NCBI GenBank assembly: GCA_036250195.1
Contig: JAVHZZ010000017.1
Coordinates: 992,001-1,056,000 of the forward strand
DNA from: Mixophyes australis
Taxonomy: Eukaryota > Chordata > Amphibia > Anura > Limnodynastidae
Direction of reading: 5' to 3'
DNA: 64,000 nt
In this document: one piece after another, positions 1 to 9,660 of the stretch
Numbering within the stretch: the stretch's first letter is position 1
Layout: each line of letters begins with the position of its first letter
Made by a program: the position numbers and the translations under genes
The notes under the pieces: generated by a model
What the model was told of the DNA's origin: nothing
The model's database searches: none
Seen by the model: the letters and a program-made list of their open reading frames with translations, nothing else

Positions 1-212
1 TATATATATATATAATAATAATGTAGTAATGTAGTAATCTATGTATGAAATGTAAAATTTACATAAATTCAAATTTGCAATATCATCCTAGACCCTAGTA
101 ACTCCTACTCTTGTTATAACAATTCACTGGATTTTCTCTGTATTCATTTTAAAAACCCATATTCTCTCTCTGTAATAACATTTACTTTTTCTGCTCCTTG
201 TTGTCCTATTAG

Positions 213-2744
213 TGCGCACCAAGACTGGAGTCACCGCCCCCAGGATTTTATCTGGATAACAGCTCGGAGGTATTTACTAAGATACAACTTTCTAAAAATA
301 TAAGTCTTCCCATCAGTGACCACTTCACATTATATTAATTTTACACAGATGGAACATAATTGAAGTTGAGGCCATTGGGCCTTGGTGGTGGTGGCGGTGG
401 GAGGTCTAAAGCAACAGCAAGCTGGGTGGAGGGGTGGGGCAGAAAAATGGAATCCAGATCAGATACCAGGTACAGCAGAGGATATGTGGAAAAATCAGAT
501 TTCTATTATGCTTCTGCTTATATGAGTAATTTTTATATCTGGGCTTGCAAAACATTTAGATTTCTGTTGAGAACATGACAAAATATCCTACCCCACACTT
601 GCTGCCTAGGTGTGATCTTTGGCTCAAAACTATCCTTTATTCCCCACATCCCATCTCTATCTCTCTGACCCCCTGACCAACATTGCTGTGTGACTGGATC
701 ATATAGCCCACTGAGCACTTTTTACAGTTGCAATCTGACCAATATACAATATATAGCACTTAACCTCATGTATCAAACTTACATTGTCCCATAGGTTGTA
801 AGCTTGTGAGCAGGGTCCTCTTACTTCTCTGTCTGTCTGTATTACCCAGTACTGTTTTATTACTGTGTTTGTATCCATTTGTAAAGCACTATGGAATATG
901 CTGGCGCTATATAAATAAATGATGATGATGATAGTACCAGAGGTAGCAAAAGTCAACACAAAGCCCAGGAGTAGAGCTGGACATCGGGAAATCTTCTACC
1001 TCCTGATAAAATTGATCTCTTTAGGATCGAGTGTTTGATTCCTGAGGGTTTCCCATTTCATGCAATGTTTGTAAATATCTGCTAAATTACACTATCAGCT
1101 ACTATGATATCCTACTATTAGTCTGGGGATGGTCTTCTCATTTGTTTGGTTCACGTGAAGTGCTATCCTGTTTTACGAGTACTAGGAATGTATCTTTGGC
1201 TGTAGCTCCTAAAATTTCAGTCCATTATTGATATTTGGCTTCCGCATGTAGATTAATATAACAGACGCAACACAAATATAATCTGCCTTGTTTGTTAAAC
1301 CATGCGCATGTCCTTTTGGCTTTGTCTACCTGTTTCTTTTATTAAGCTGACATTCTGCTATCTATATGTCCTCTTTTTAATTTCTGTCCAATGCCGTCTA
1401 CTTCTACTACTGGGAATGTCTTGTTATGATTGGTTACTGCAAGTTACAGCTCATCTGTGATATCTCCATCAGCTTAAAGAACAAAACAACTTAATGCACA
1501 TGCAGCCCCAGGAGTGAATTGCGTAAAACTAATAGTTGCTTCATGGTTAGGATATTGTACCTGTGTACATGGTTTACCCCATTGTGTAGTCATTCTTTTC
1601 ATATGCATACATTTTATCAACAGTCAGAATTCTCAGCATCTGATGAAGTGAAGACAACTGAAGATGCTGGATGTGAAGTTCCCATCAATGAGGTATGGTG
1701 GCTTTTTGACTTTATATTTAGATGGATTCTATTATCCTCTGCAAAAGGTCTGATTGGCGGAAACAGATAGATCAGGGGGCGGCTTTGCTAAGTGCAGATA
1801 AGGCGCACAACTGTGTCTAGTTTTGCACTGTTATTTTAATGAGCTAGTTTGGGAGGAGAAGCTGCTTTTAGGGAAGCAACTGAATGTTTTGATGTTTGTA
1901 TATGAGCCTTAGAGCTTCTGTAGTTCATCACATGACTTTATTAGAACACATAATGGTGAAGGAAGCTGGTAAAATTCATTATGTCCGCACAATTTGTGCT
2001 CTTTAATTAAGTTACATTCAGAGGAGGGAATTCAATTGACAGCATTACTCGTGAGAATAACGCGTTCCTTGCACTATTAATGTTACTACGGTAATAGTGC
2101 ACATTATTACCGTTAGTACGGTAATCTCAACATTGATTTTCGCCTGCAGCTCTGAAAGCCTTGAGTAGAGAGCCGCGTTAAAATTATCGTACTAACGATA
2201 ATAGGGCGTGGGCTGCGTTATTCTCACGAGTAACGCTGCCAATTAAATTCCCCCATAGAACATCCAGGCCTGCGATAATAACTAATCCTTGTTACATTTA
2301 CTAAGATCAGTATCAGTTTTCTTAGCAGGCTTGGACTCAAACTTTTTTCCCCTACAGAATACACATGAGAAACAGACAGCAACAGAACGTCTTCATGCTC
2401 TATGCAGCTTGGTCTCAGACTGTACACCATCCCCACCAGAAAGACCGCATGCCTCAATTGACAACATCCCTTCTTCCGTTCCCGTGGTCATCACTACATC
2501 ACCGCAGGTGGACACAAGAGAGATCACCATCGAGAATGATGCACAAGCAGATTTTTCATTCTTCTGTTTGTGCTCATGGTGCTGCCTTCCAGCAGACCAG
2601 CAGCAGCGGAGGCAACAGCAAACATCTGGCCCCCGGAGATCTCGTCTTCAGTCCCTGTGGAGGTGGATTCGTAAAAGATGTGGAAGGGTGGTTTCTGCGA
2701 GCAACATCAGTGGAAACCAAGACAATGGCAGCGCTGGGAACTGA
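213..2744 (+). CDS. Cassette gene, 3' part of the upstream tandem copy (partial)
   Basis: Exons 213-269, 1624-1692 and 2358-2744 are the upstream copies of the last three exons of the gene at 54979-61843. They have the same acceptors (CTATTAG, ATCAACAG, CCCTACAG) and donors, and the same phase. The first two exons are identical between copies. The last differs by one base, a Leu/Val change. That is one difference in 513 coding nt against roughly 1% in the introns; the numbers are too small to prove constraint. The 5' exons of this copy should lie left of the window. No frameshift or stop is present, so this copy may also be functional. Confidence 0.62.
775..940 (+). repeat. CR1/L2-like LINE 3' end with (ATG)n tail, copy 1
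   Basis: The 3' part resembles the common amphibian LINE end: GTAAGCTTGTGAGCAGGGTC, then TGTCTGTATTACCCAGTACTG, then GCTGGCGCTATATAAATAAA and a (TGA)n tail. It lies in an intron of the cassette gene. The duplicate is at about 59874-60038. Confidence 0.6.
2024..2254. mobile_element. MITE with long terminal inverted repeats, copy 1
   Basis: The left end GGGAATTCAATTGACAGC and the right end (reverse complement GGGGGAATTTAATTGGCAGC) both continue into GTTACTCGTGAGAATAACGC. The inverted repeats are about 38 bp with a few mismatches. Inner inverted runs of ACGGTAATA and TATTACCG lie between them. It sits about 100 bp upstream of the terminal exon of the cassette gene. A related fragment is at 49730-49900. 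Confidence 0.75.
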
Positions 2745-3460
2745 GACATACCATCATGCGGCATACAGGGTGAGCTCATGTCTTGTACTGAAGGGTTAAG
2801 TTGTTACATAGTCTGATTCTACACATACTAACCTAGGAAACACCTATATTGTACTGATGCACTATCCACAATGTTCTACACATATATACACCAAGAAAAT
2901 AATAATCAGATTCTGTTGGCTGAATCCCAAGGATTCAACTGAACACAAATCTTCCTAAACCTGCTAGGAATTATCCACATTTTAATCCAAATTCAGGATT
3001 CTGTACATCAATATATTTTACATATAATACATTTTCCACATTTAGAAATATAGCTGTAACATAAGTCTTCTAGTTTTACTCTTTCCTTCACCATCAGCCA
3101 TCTAAAGATACAATATATTTACATAAATTAGTGGTCTTAAGTATGGATTTAACCAAATCTACCAGAGATCTTTAATTCTTCATATAAAACCTGCACATAC
3201 TACAAATGTATTAGAAACATGAAATTATCTGATAGAAGAGGATTGGTGACTGTATCCGTCAGTGCAAGACATTTCCCCTGTTCATGAGCACGGAAAGATG
3301 GACACTGTTGCTGATTTAACACCAGATGTTTCATATAGATATATAGATATATAAATATATAGATCTAATTGTTTAATTTAGATATACAGATATAGATGTT
3401 TATGTAATATGCTTAAAATATTGGTAGTTACAAAAAAACAAAAAAAAACAAAAAAATTAT
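2745..3460 (+). other. 3' flank / likely 3' UTR of cassette gene copy 1
   Basis: No gene is seen. The stretch is AT-rich, follows the stop codon and may include the 3' UTR. It has ATA-rich runs near 3340-3420. The equivalent stretch of copy 2 is 61844-62560. Confidence 0.4.
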
Positions 3461-3619
3461 TATAAGAGTAAGAGAGGGCTGGGATTAGTAGTGATATAAA
3501 CACTGAGGGTGCATGTAGATGAAAAGGTTAAGGTGACTGGCGGGTCAGGTTCAGGGCAGGATCATGCGTCCTCCCTGGCAGGTCATCGAGTGTCCCCTGC
3601 ACGATTGGCTCAAATTTAG

Positions 3620-3740
3620 TTGACCCAGGTCAGCGAGCAGGTCCAGTCGCGGTCGGCTGACCGTAGTTTGTTTACTTTAGCACTGTTGGTGGATGCGGGG
3701 ACTGCGGCTCCTGGGCCGGGGAGCTCTCTATCTGTTTCTC
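3620..3740 (+). pseudogene. Ngaro-like Ser-rich ORF, 5' piece split by gypsy insertion
   Basis: The frame begins MTQVSEQVQS and is cut after SSLSVS by the LTR element at 3741. It resumes at 9267 (with a duplicated TTCTC) and runs to 9660. Copy 2 keeps it whole at 62719-63228. Confidence 0.6.
3736..3740. repeat. Target-site duplication, left
   Basis: TTCTC directly before the LTR. The matching copy is 9267-9271, and the single pre-insertion copy is 62836-62840. Confidence 0.93.
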
Positions 3741-4383
3741 TGTCACGACTGATAGTGGGTACCTGCTGTTGTTGGCGCAACTCAGAGGAAGGCGCGGAGT
3801 CTAACGTGCCCCTGGTATTCACCAGGAAGCCCCGCAAGGAAGTATGGACTCCGCTGCAGGGACACACAGGTCGCGGTCCTTCCTAGAGTCCACAGCGAGA
3901 TACAAGGAGGTGTCAGACAGGCCGGGTCAGCAACGTTCAGGTAGAAGAGGTACAAAGGGAAATCCAGAAGAATGGTGAGGCAAGCCGGGTCGGTAACTTT
4001 CAGGGAGAACAGTACAAAGGCAGAATCCAAATAGGGGTGGTCAAACGGTCCGGGTCAAAAGGTCACAAGCAGCACGAGGATAGTCAGGAACGAATACAGC
4101 AACTGGTATACACAAACGCTGGAGGCAGGAAGACCTGATACTCTGGCACTGGTGAGAGGGCAGGAAGAGGTTTAAATACTGTGGTAACCCAATCAGAATC
4201 AGCGCTGCAGCGCTGTCATACCTGCCGCCGGGAATCCTTCATAGCGTCCCGTTGCCTAGCAACGGGGCGCGTCATCACACCCAGAGGTCGGACGGCAGGG
4301 GGATCCGGAAGTGATGCGTCTGGTTGCTATGCAACCAGACGCGCTGTCAGCAGACAGGCGGCCGTACGGAACGGCGCCTGACA
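3741..4383 (-). repeat. Gypsy 3' LTR
   Basis: 643 bp with TGTCA/TGACA ends. The pol stop codon (4347) lies inside this LTR, so the last codons of pol are LTR-encoded. An RFX-like palindrome GTTGCCTAGCAAC is at 4251-4263. It differs from the 5' LTR mainly near 3817-3866 and 4249-4375. Confidence 0.95.
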
Positions 4384-7300
4384 GTATACCCTCCTCTTCC
4401 TCCTCCTGTTTGAAGGAACATTTTAAGAATTCTAGGAGCGTGAAGGTCCTGCTTGTCCACCCATGATCTCTCCTCTGGGCCAAATCCTTTCCAATGGACA
4501 AGAAATTGCTGTTTGCCACGAAGAATGCGAGAGGCCAAGATCCGATTGACTTCGAATTCTGTTCCAGAAGAGGTTTGTATTGGTGGGGGACGACAGGGAG
4601 GTCGATAGAATTTATTGAGTACCACTGGTCGTAGTAATGAGACATGAAAAGTATTATGACATCTCAGAGAAGGAGGAAGTTTCAATTTAAAGCATACAGG
4701 ATTAATTACTTGCATGATGGTGTACGGGCCAATAAATCGAGGAGCCATCTTCATAGAAGGAACTTTTAGTCTTAGGTCCCGGGTGGATAGCCATACTTGG
4801 TCTCCCACCTTTAAGAGAGGAGTGGCCCTCCGATGACGATCTGCAAAGATTTTGTGATGCTGAGTAGCCTTGAGTAAAGCCATCTTAGTCTTAGCCCAAA
4901 TGAGAGAAAACTCCCGATAAAGAGTATCTACGGCTGGAACCGGTGAAGAGGACACTGGAAAAGGATCCGGAAACACAGGATGACTTCCATATACAATAAA
5001 GAATGGGGAGAATCCGGTAGACTCATGAATGTGTTGGTTATGGGAGAACTCCGCCCAAGGAAGTAATTGAGACCATTTATTCTGATTGTCAGAGGTAAAA
5101 CAGCGAAGAAATGTCTCGAGGTCCTGATTGATTCGCTCCGTCTGTCCATTGGTTTGAGGATGATATCCCGAAGAGAATTTCAATTCTATGTTCAATTTCC
5201 TACAAAAGGTTCTCCAAAAACGGGATGTGAATTGGACTCCACGGTCCGAAATGATCTCCTTCGGGCAACCATGTAATCTGAATATCTCCTTGATAAAGAT
5301 ATCTGCCAGACGACTGGCCGTGGGCAGTCCAGTTAGAGGAATAAAATGTGCCATCTTCGAAAATCGATCAATAACCACCCAGATAGTGGTAAACCCTGCA
5401 CTGTGGGGTAGGTCTGTGATAAAATCCATGGCCACACTTTCCCAAGGAGCATCGGGGATAGGGAGTGGACGAAGAAGGCCTGCCGGGACTCTTCTACAAG
5501 TCTTGTGTTGAGCACAAGTAGTGCAGGAAGCAATAAATTTACAAATATCGGCACGTACAGTAGGCCACCAGAAGCGACGGCAAAGCAACGATGTTGTCTT
5601 CTTTATTCCAGCATGGCCGGCAATGCGGGATGAATGAGCCCACTGCAGGGTCTTGAGCCGGAGATGAGGTTCCACGAATGACCGGCCTGGAGGAGGAGAG
5701 GACGTTTTGGTCCTAGTGAGGGCTACAATATTAGAAGGATCAATAATATGCTGAGGAACCAACGGTCTTAAACGATCGGAATCGTCAAATGAGCGAGATA
5801 ATGCATCGGCACGTCCGTTCTTGGCTCCAGGGCAGAATGTGAGCTTCATGTTAAATCGAGCAAAGAAGGATGCCCAGCGGGCTTGCCGAGGATTAAGGCA
5901 ACGAGCCTCTTGAATGAACACTAGGTTCCGATGGTCGGTAAACACAGTAACAGGAAATATAGCCCCCTCCAACAGATGTCGCCATTCCTCCAGAGCCGCC
6001 TTGATGGCCAGTAACTCCTTGTCCCCTATTCCATAATTACATTCACTTGGAAGAAATCGTCTGGAGAAAAACCCACACGGGTTGTGTGAGCCAGCAGGAG
6101 ACTCTTGAAAAAGCACCGCCCCAATGCCTACAGAGGATGCATCTACCTCTAAGAAGAAAGGTCGTTCTTGATCTGGCTGGGACAGAACTGGAGCTGAAGA
6201 AAATGCTTTCTTTAAGGTTATGAAGGCAGACATGGCTTCCGAGGACCAAACCCTGGGGTTGGCAGTCTTCCTGGTTAAAGCTGTAATGGGAGCTATAATG
6301 GTGGAGAATCCCTGAATAAATTGGCGATAATAGTTTGCAAAGCCAATGAACCTTTGAATCGCTTTAAGGCCTTGTGGCTGAGGCCAGTCCAGAATAGCTG
6401 ACACCTTGGTGGGATCCATACAAAGACCTTGACCCGACACAATGAAACCAAGAAAAGGTACCTGGCTAATCTCAAACACACATTTCTCCAGCTTGCAGTA
6501 GAGGTGATGTTTCCGGAGTCTACGTAAGACCTCCTTTACTTGTTCCCGATGAGTTTTCAGATCTTTAGAAAATATTAATATATCGTCTAAATACACTACC
6601 ACAGAAGTGTATAACAGGTCATGAAAGATATCGTTAACAAAGGTTTGGAAGATGGCTGGAGCGTTGCAGAGGCCGAAGGGCATCACCAGGTACTCGAAAT
6701 GTCCATCTCTGGTGTTAAAGGCCGTTTTCCATTCGTCCCTCTTCTTGATGCGAATCAAATTATAGGCCCCACGGAGATCTAATTTGGAAAAAATTTGAGA
6801 TCCACTGAGTTTGTCAAAGAGGTCGGAGATGAGAGGTAGTGGATATCGATTTTTGACAGTGATGCGGTTGAGAGGACGATAATCAATACAAGGCCGAAGA
6901 GACCCATCCTTCTTCTTAACGAAAAAAAACCCTGCACTCGCTGGGGAAGTGGATTTGCGGATAAATCCCCGTTTCAGGTTTTCCAAAATATATTGAGACA
7001 TGGCTGACGTCTCTGGACGAGATAAAGGGTAGGTCCGCCCTTTGGGGATGGGTTGGTCAGGAGATAAAACAATAGCGCAATCCCAGGGACGATGAGGAGG
7101 CAAGATCTCCGCTTCCACCTTACTGAATACATCTTGGAATTCCATATAGGCCTCAGGAAGATGGGTTAGCTCGGAATGAGCCATTACTTGACATTTTGAA
7201 GGCAAGACTCTAGACAGACATTCAAAGCGACATCCTGAACCCCACGACACAACTTGAGCGTGGTCCCAATCCATCTGAGGAGAATGCTTTCTCAGCCACG

Positions 7301-7736
7301 GTAGCCCCAAGATGAGGGGATTAATGGACCTCGGCAACACCAGAAGTTGGATCATCTCGCTATGAAGTACTCCTACCATCAACCGAACAGGAGAAGTCAC
7401 GGAGGAGATGGAGCCGTGGGTGACACGACTACCGTCGACTGCCGTCAGAGATAACGGTTGAGGCAATGGGTTTAAAGGTATTTGGAGCTGCGAAGCTAGA
7501 TCCGCCGAAATGAAGTTCCCGGAGGAGCCGGAGTCCACAAAGGCCGTGGTGGAAAAGGTACCCTTGGGGGTGCTCAGGATGACAGCCATCTGAAATTCTG
7601 GGGAATTTTCTTTAGAATAGGGAGCAACTGTGGATTCTCCTAAAACGGCCTCCCCGCCACCGTTTAGGAGGAAGAGTTTCCCGGTTTCTTGGGACAAACT
7701 CTTAGCAGGTGTCCCGGATCTCCACAATACAGACAC
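4347..7736 (-). CDS. Gypsy Pol polyprotein with chromodomain
   Basis: 1129-codon open frame, probably made as a Gag-Pol fusion by -1 frameshift; the GTG at 7736 is unlikely to be a true start. In order: aspartic protease (DSG at 68-70), reverse transcriptase (YLDD at 382-385, preceded by LDLRGAYN), RNase H (EVDASS about 530, DKELLA about 572), integrase zinc domain (H701, H708, C738, C741) and the integrase DDE core (D771, D831, E867). A chromodomain follows at about 1062-1113 (VNRILASR, FLVHWKGFGPEERSW), which in chromoviruses directs integration toward marked chromatin. All catalytic residues I can check are present. The last 12 or so codons read into the 3' LTR. Confidence 0.95.
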   Translation of the reverse strand: MSVLWRSGTPAKSLSQETGKLFLLNGGGEAVLGESTVAPYSKENSPEFQMAVILSTPKGTFSTTAFVDSGSSGNFISADLASQLQIPLNPLPQPLSLTAVDGSRVTHGSISSVTSPVRLMVGVLHSEMIQLLVLPRSINPLILGLPWLRKHSPQMDWDHAQVVSWGSGCRFECLSRVLPSKCQVMAHSELTHLPEAYMEFQDVFSKVEAEILPPHRPWDCAIVLSPDQPIPKGRTYPLSRPETSAMSQYILENLKRGFIRKSTSPASAGFFFVKKKDGSLRPCIDYRPLNRITVKNRYPLPLISDLFDKLSGSQIFSKLDLRGAYNLIRIKKRDEWKTAFNTRDGHFEYLVMPFGLCNAPAIFQTFVNDIFHDLLYTSVVVYLDDILIFSKDLKTHREQVKEVLRRLRKHHLYCKLEKCVFEISQVPFLGFIVSGQGLCMDPTKVSAILDWPQPQGLKAIQRFIGFANYYRQFIQGFSTIIAPITALTRKTANPRVWSSEAMSAFITLKKAFSSAPVLSQPDQERPFFLEVDASSVGIGAVLFQESPAGSHNPCGFFSRRFLPSECNYGIGDKELLAIKAALEEWRHLLEGAIFPVTVFTDHRNLVFIQEARCLNPRQARWASFFARFNMKLTFCPGAKNGRADALSRSFDDSDRLRPLVPQHIIDPSNIVALTRTKTSSPPPGRSFVEPHLRLKTLQWAHSSRIAGHAGIKKTTSLLCRRFWWPTVRADICKFIASCTTCAQHKTCRRVPAGLLRPLPIPDAPWESVAMDFITDLPHSAGFTTIWVVIDRFSKMAHFIPLTGLPTASRLADIFIKEIFRLHGCPKEIISDRGVQFTSRFWRTFCRKLNIELKFSSGYHPQTNGQTERINQDLETFLRCFTSDNQNKWSQLLPWAEFSHNQHIHESTGFSPFFIVYGSHPVFPDPFPVSSSPVPAVDTLYREFSLIWAKTKMALLKATQHHKIFADRHRRATPLLKVGDQVWLSTRDLRLKVPSMKMAPRFIGPYTIMQVINPVCFKLKLPPSLRCHNTFHVSLLRPVVLNKFYRPPCRPPPIQTSSGTEFEVNRILASRILRGKQQFLVHWKGFGPEERSWVDKQDLHAPRILKMFLQTGGGRGGYTVRRRSVRPPVC
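4384..4409 (-). other. Polypurine tract of gypsy element
   Basis: On the minus strand AGGAGGAGGAAGAGGAGGG then TATAC abuts the 3' LTR. This is the expected site of plus-strand priming. Confidence 0.85.
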
Positions 7737-8608
7737 AGGCGTTGTTTGAAGCGTCTCTCCCTCTCTTCAAGGGATAATTTAGAGCGTCCTACTTGCATTG
7801 GTTCGTCCACTGGCAGGATGGGATTTTGGAACTGGGGTGCTAGCCGTGATATGAACCGTTTGCCAGGAGAGCGTTCCTGCGTGCGCTCTTGGTAGCGCAA
7901 ATCCACCTTTATGCACATGGAGATGAGGGAATCTAACTCGGCCGGGAGTTCTCTGGAAATTAGCTCATCCTTAATCCGGTCAACCAGACCTTGCCAAAAG
8001 GTTGCCACCAGTGCTTCGTTATTCCATTTTAACTCGGAAGCCAGGGTCCGAAATTGAACTGCGTATTGCCCCACAGACAGGTCACCTTGGCGGAGGTTTA
8101 ACAAGCTAGTAGCTGCAGAAGCAACTCTTCCGGGATCATAGAAGACTTTTCTGAAAGCTTCAATGAAGGAGTTGGAGCTATTAAGAAGTGGACCCCCTTG
8201 TTCCCATAAAGGTGAGGCCCAGGCAAGGGCTTGACCACTGAGGAGGGAGATGAGAAAGGCTACTTTGGTGCATTCTGAAGAAAAGGCCCCTGGGTTGCAC
8301 TCAAATTGAATGGCACATTGGTTCAGAAAGCCCCTGCACTTCTTGGGATCACCGTCAAACTTTTCGGGTGTCGGGATGCGTAAACCGGAGGCCGCTGTAG
8401 AGACCGTAACCACACTGGATGCTGTGGATGCAGAAGAGGTTATGGCTGGTGTAGCGGGTGAAGCATTCTGAAATGTATCGAAGCGGGTAGCAATCCCTTG
8501 GACACATTGTAGGAGATGCGCTTGGGCTGCTTCTTGTTGCTCCACTCGTTGAGCCAAATGCAGGAGTAGGTCTCGAGCAGACGGTTCACCAGACCCCTCC
8601 GTTGTCAT
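7664..8608 (-). CDS. Gypsy Gag polyprotein
   Basis: 314 aa from an ATG two bases after the PBS. The first third is Ala/Gln-rich. The middle is a retrotransposon capsid region (WASPLWEQGGPLL, QYAVQFRTLASELKW, ISRELPAELDSLI). The C-terminus holds one zinc knuckle, C-x2-C-x4-H-x4-C, at residues 292-305. It ends 72 nt inside the pol frame. A G GGA AAC heptamer near its end (7682-7676) would allow a -1 shift into pol. No stop or frameshift is seen, so the protein appears intact. Confidence 0.92.
   Translation of the reverse strand: MTTEGSGEPSARDLLLHLAQRVEQQEAAQAHLLQCVQGIATRFDTFQNASPATPAITSSASTASSVVTVSTAASGLRIPTPEKFDGDPKKCRGFLNQCAIQFECNPGAFSSECTKVAFLISLLSGQALAWASPLWEQGGPLLNSSNSFIEAFRKVFYDPGRVASAATSLLNLRQGDLSVGQYAVQFRTLASELKWNNEALVATFWQGLVDRIKDELISRELPAELDSLISMCIKVDLRYQERTQERSPGKRFISRLAPQFQNPILPVDEPMQVGRSKLSLEERERRFKQRLCLYCGDPGHLLRVCPKKPGNSSS
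7676..7682 (-). promoter_or_regulatory. Candidate -1 ribosomal frameshift heptamer at gag-pol overlap
   Basis: The minus strand reads G GGA AAC in the gag frame, a canonical X XXY YYZ slippery site 10 nt before the gag stop codon. pol is in the -1 frame relative to gag, as this predicts. A downstream stimulatory structure was not folded. Confidence 0.65.
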
Positions 8609-8609
8609 G

Positions 8610-8619
8610 GCCAGAGTAT
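8610..8619 (-). other. Self-priming primer-binding site of gypsy element
   Basis: Two bases inside the 5' LTR edge, the minus strand reads ATACTCTGGC. This is the perfect reverse complement of GCCAGAGTAT at 9028-9019, next to the predicted RNA start. Self-primed chromoviruses such as Tf1 use the first bases of their own RNA, folded onto the PBS, to start minus-strand synthesis (family knowledge). I saw no obvious complement to a tRNA 3' end here. The gag ATG follows immediately at 8608. Confidence 0.7.
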
Positions 8620-8621
8620 AC

Positions 8622-9266
8622 TGTCACGACTGATAGTGGGTACCTGCTGTTGTTGGCGCAACTCAGAGGAAGGCGCGGAGTCTAACGTGCCCCTGGTATA
8701 CACCAGGAACCCCCGCAAGGAAGTATGGACTACGCTGCAGGGACACGCAGGTCGCGGTCCTTCCTAGAGTCCACAGCGAGATACAAGGAGGTGTCAGACA
8801 GGCCGGGTCAGCAACGTTCAGGTAGAAGAGGTACAAAGGGAAATCCAGAAGAATGGTGAGGCAAGCCGGGTCGGTAACTTTCAGGGAGAACAGTACAAAG
8901 GCAGAATCCAAATAGGGGTGGTCAAACGGTCCGGGTCAAAAGGTCACAAGCAGCACGAGGATAGTCAGGAACGAATACAGCAACTGGTATACACAAACGC
9001 TGGAGGCAGGAAGACCTGATACTCTGGCACTGGTGAGAGGGCAGGAAGAGGTTTAAATACTGTGGTAATCCAATCAGAATCAGCGCTGCAGCGCTGTCAT
9101 ACCTGCCGCCGGGAATCCTTCATAGCGTCCCGTTACCTAGCAACGGGGCGCATCATCACACCCAGAGGTCGGACGGCAGGGGGATCCGGAAGTGATGCGT
9201 CTGGTTGCTATGCAACCAGACGCGCTGTCAGAGCAGACAGGCGGCCGTGCGGAACGGCGCCTGACA
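8622..9266 (-). repeat. Gypsy 5' LTR (promoter copy)
   Basis: 645 bp. On the minus strand it reads U3 from 9266, a TATA-like TATTTAAA at 9059-9052, then a predicted RNA start near 9029, giving about 237 bp of U3 and about 407 bp of R-U5. It contains a perfect 12-bp-stem palindrome at 9197-9223 and an RFX-like palindrome at 9132-9144 in U3. Confidence 0.94.
9052..9059 (-). promoter_or_regulatory. TATA box of gypsy 5' LTR
   Basis: TATTTAAA on the minus strand. It lies 30 nt upstream of GTGCCAGAGTATC, whose GCCAGAGTAT is the exact complement of the primer-binding site. This fixes the likely RNA start at about 9028-9030. Confidence 0.75.
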
Positions 9267-9271
9267 TTCTC
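9267..9271. repeat. Target-site duplication, right
   Basis: TTCTC directly after the LTR, followed by CCTCTGCAGG exactly as at the empty site in copy 2. Confidence 0.93.
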
Positions 9272-9660
9272 CCTCTGCAGGTTCGGCTGGTTGTGTGACA
9301 TCAGGTCAGAGGTCTGGGCGTGCTTCTTATGCGGAAGCCGCATCTACGGCCATGGTGGGCCCGTCATCACGTGTGGAAGGTGGTAGTCGTGGGTCAGTTG
9401 GTGAGCATGCCAGTAGGGTATCTGGTTCTAGCTCTGATTCCAGCTCTTCTACCTCTGGGAGTGAGGTTCCGGCCAGGTCTGGGAGGGCAGACACAAGATT
9501 GATGAAGCTCCTGGAGAGGAAGTTGTGTAGTACCTGCCATAGGGCGGGGTTGGAAGGTGTTGGTTCCAATGAAGGAAGCAGGATATTGAGGGACGATGTG
9601 GTGCGCTGTTCCAATACAGCCGTCAGGGGGATATTAGGTGCCGGGTGTGTGGTAAGATAG
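9267..9660 (+). pseudogene. Ngaro-like Ser-rich ORF, 3' piece after gypsy insertion
   Basis: This is the continuation of the frame begun at 3620. It starts within the TTCTC duplication and matches 62836-63228 with only a few changes. Confidence 0.55.

Larger units (their letters stand above)
3741..9266 (-). mobile_element. Full-length Ty3/gypsy chromovirus-type LTR retrotransposon
   Basis: It is 5.5 kb on the minus strand, with LTRs 3741-4383 and 8622-9266 (TGTCA...TGACA) and the 5-bp target duplication TTCTC at 3736-3740 and 9267-9271. gag and pol are both open, with pol in the -1 frame. The LTRs differ by about 8 substitutions and one 2-bp indel in about 643 bp, so insertion is recent. A C-terminal chromodomain places it among chromoviruses. 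The primer-binding region is complementary to the predicted RNA 5' end rather than to an obvious tRNA, as in Tf1/sushi-type self-priming elements. The matching empty site is at 62836-62840. Confidence 0.95.

Noticed and set aside
360..959. Open frames around the Gly-rich GGGGGGR stretch and the intron 3' of cassette E
   Set aside because: They lie in intron sequence and a LINE tail, have no splice context and differ between copies by tandem GGAGGGGTGG units.
3782..4030. 82-aa frames (MDSAFVLFSLKV...) at 3782-4030 and 8663-8911
   Set aside because: Identical frames inside the two LTRs; an LTR by-product, not a gene.
4928..6481. Several 60-107 aa frames overlapping pol
   Set aside because: Shadows of the pol frame in other frames; they lack domains.
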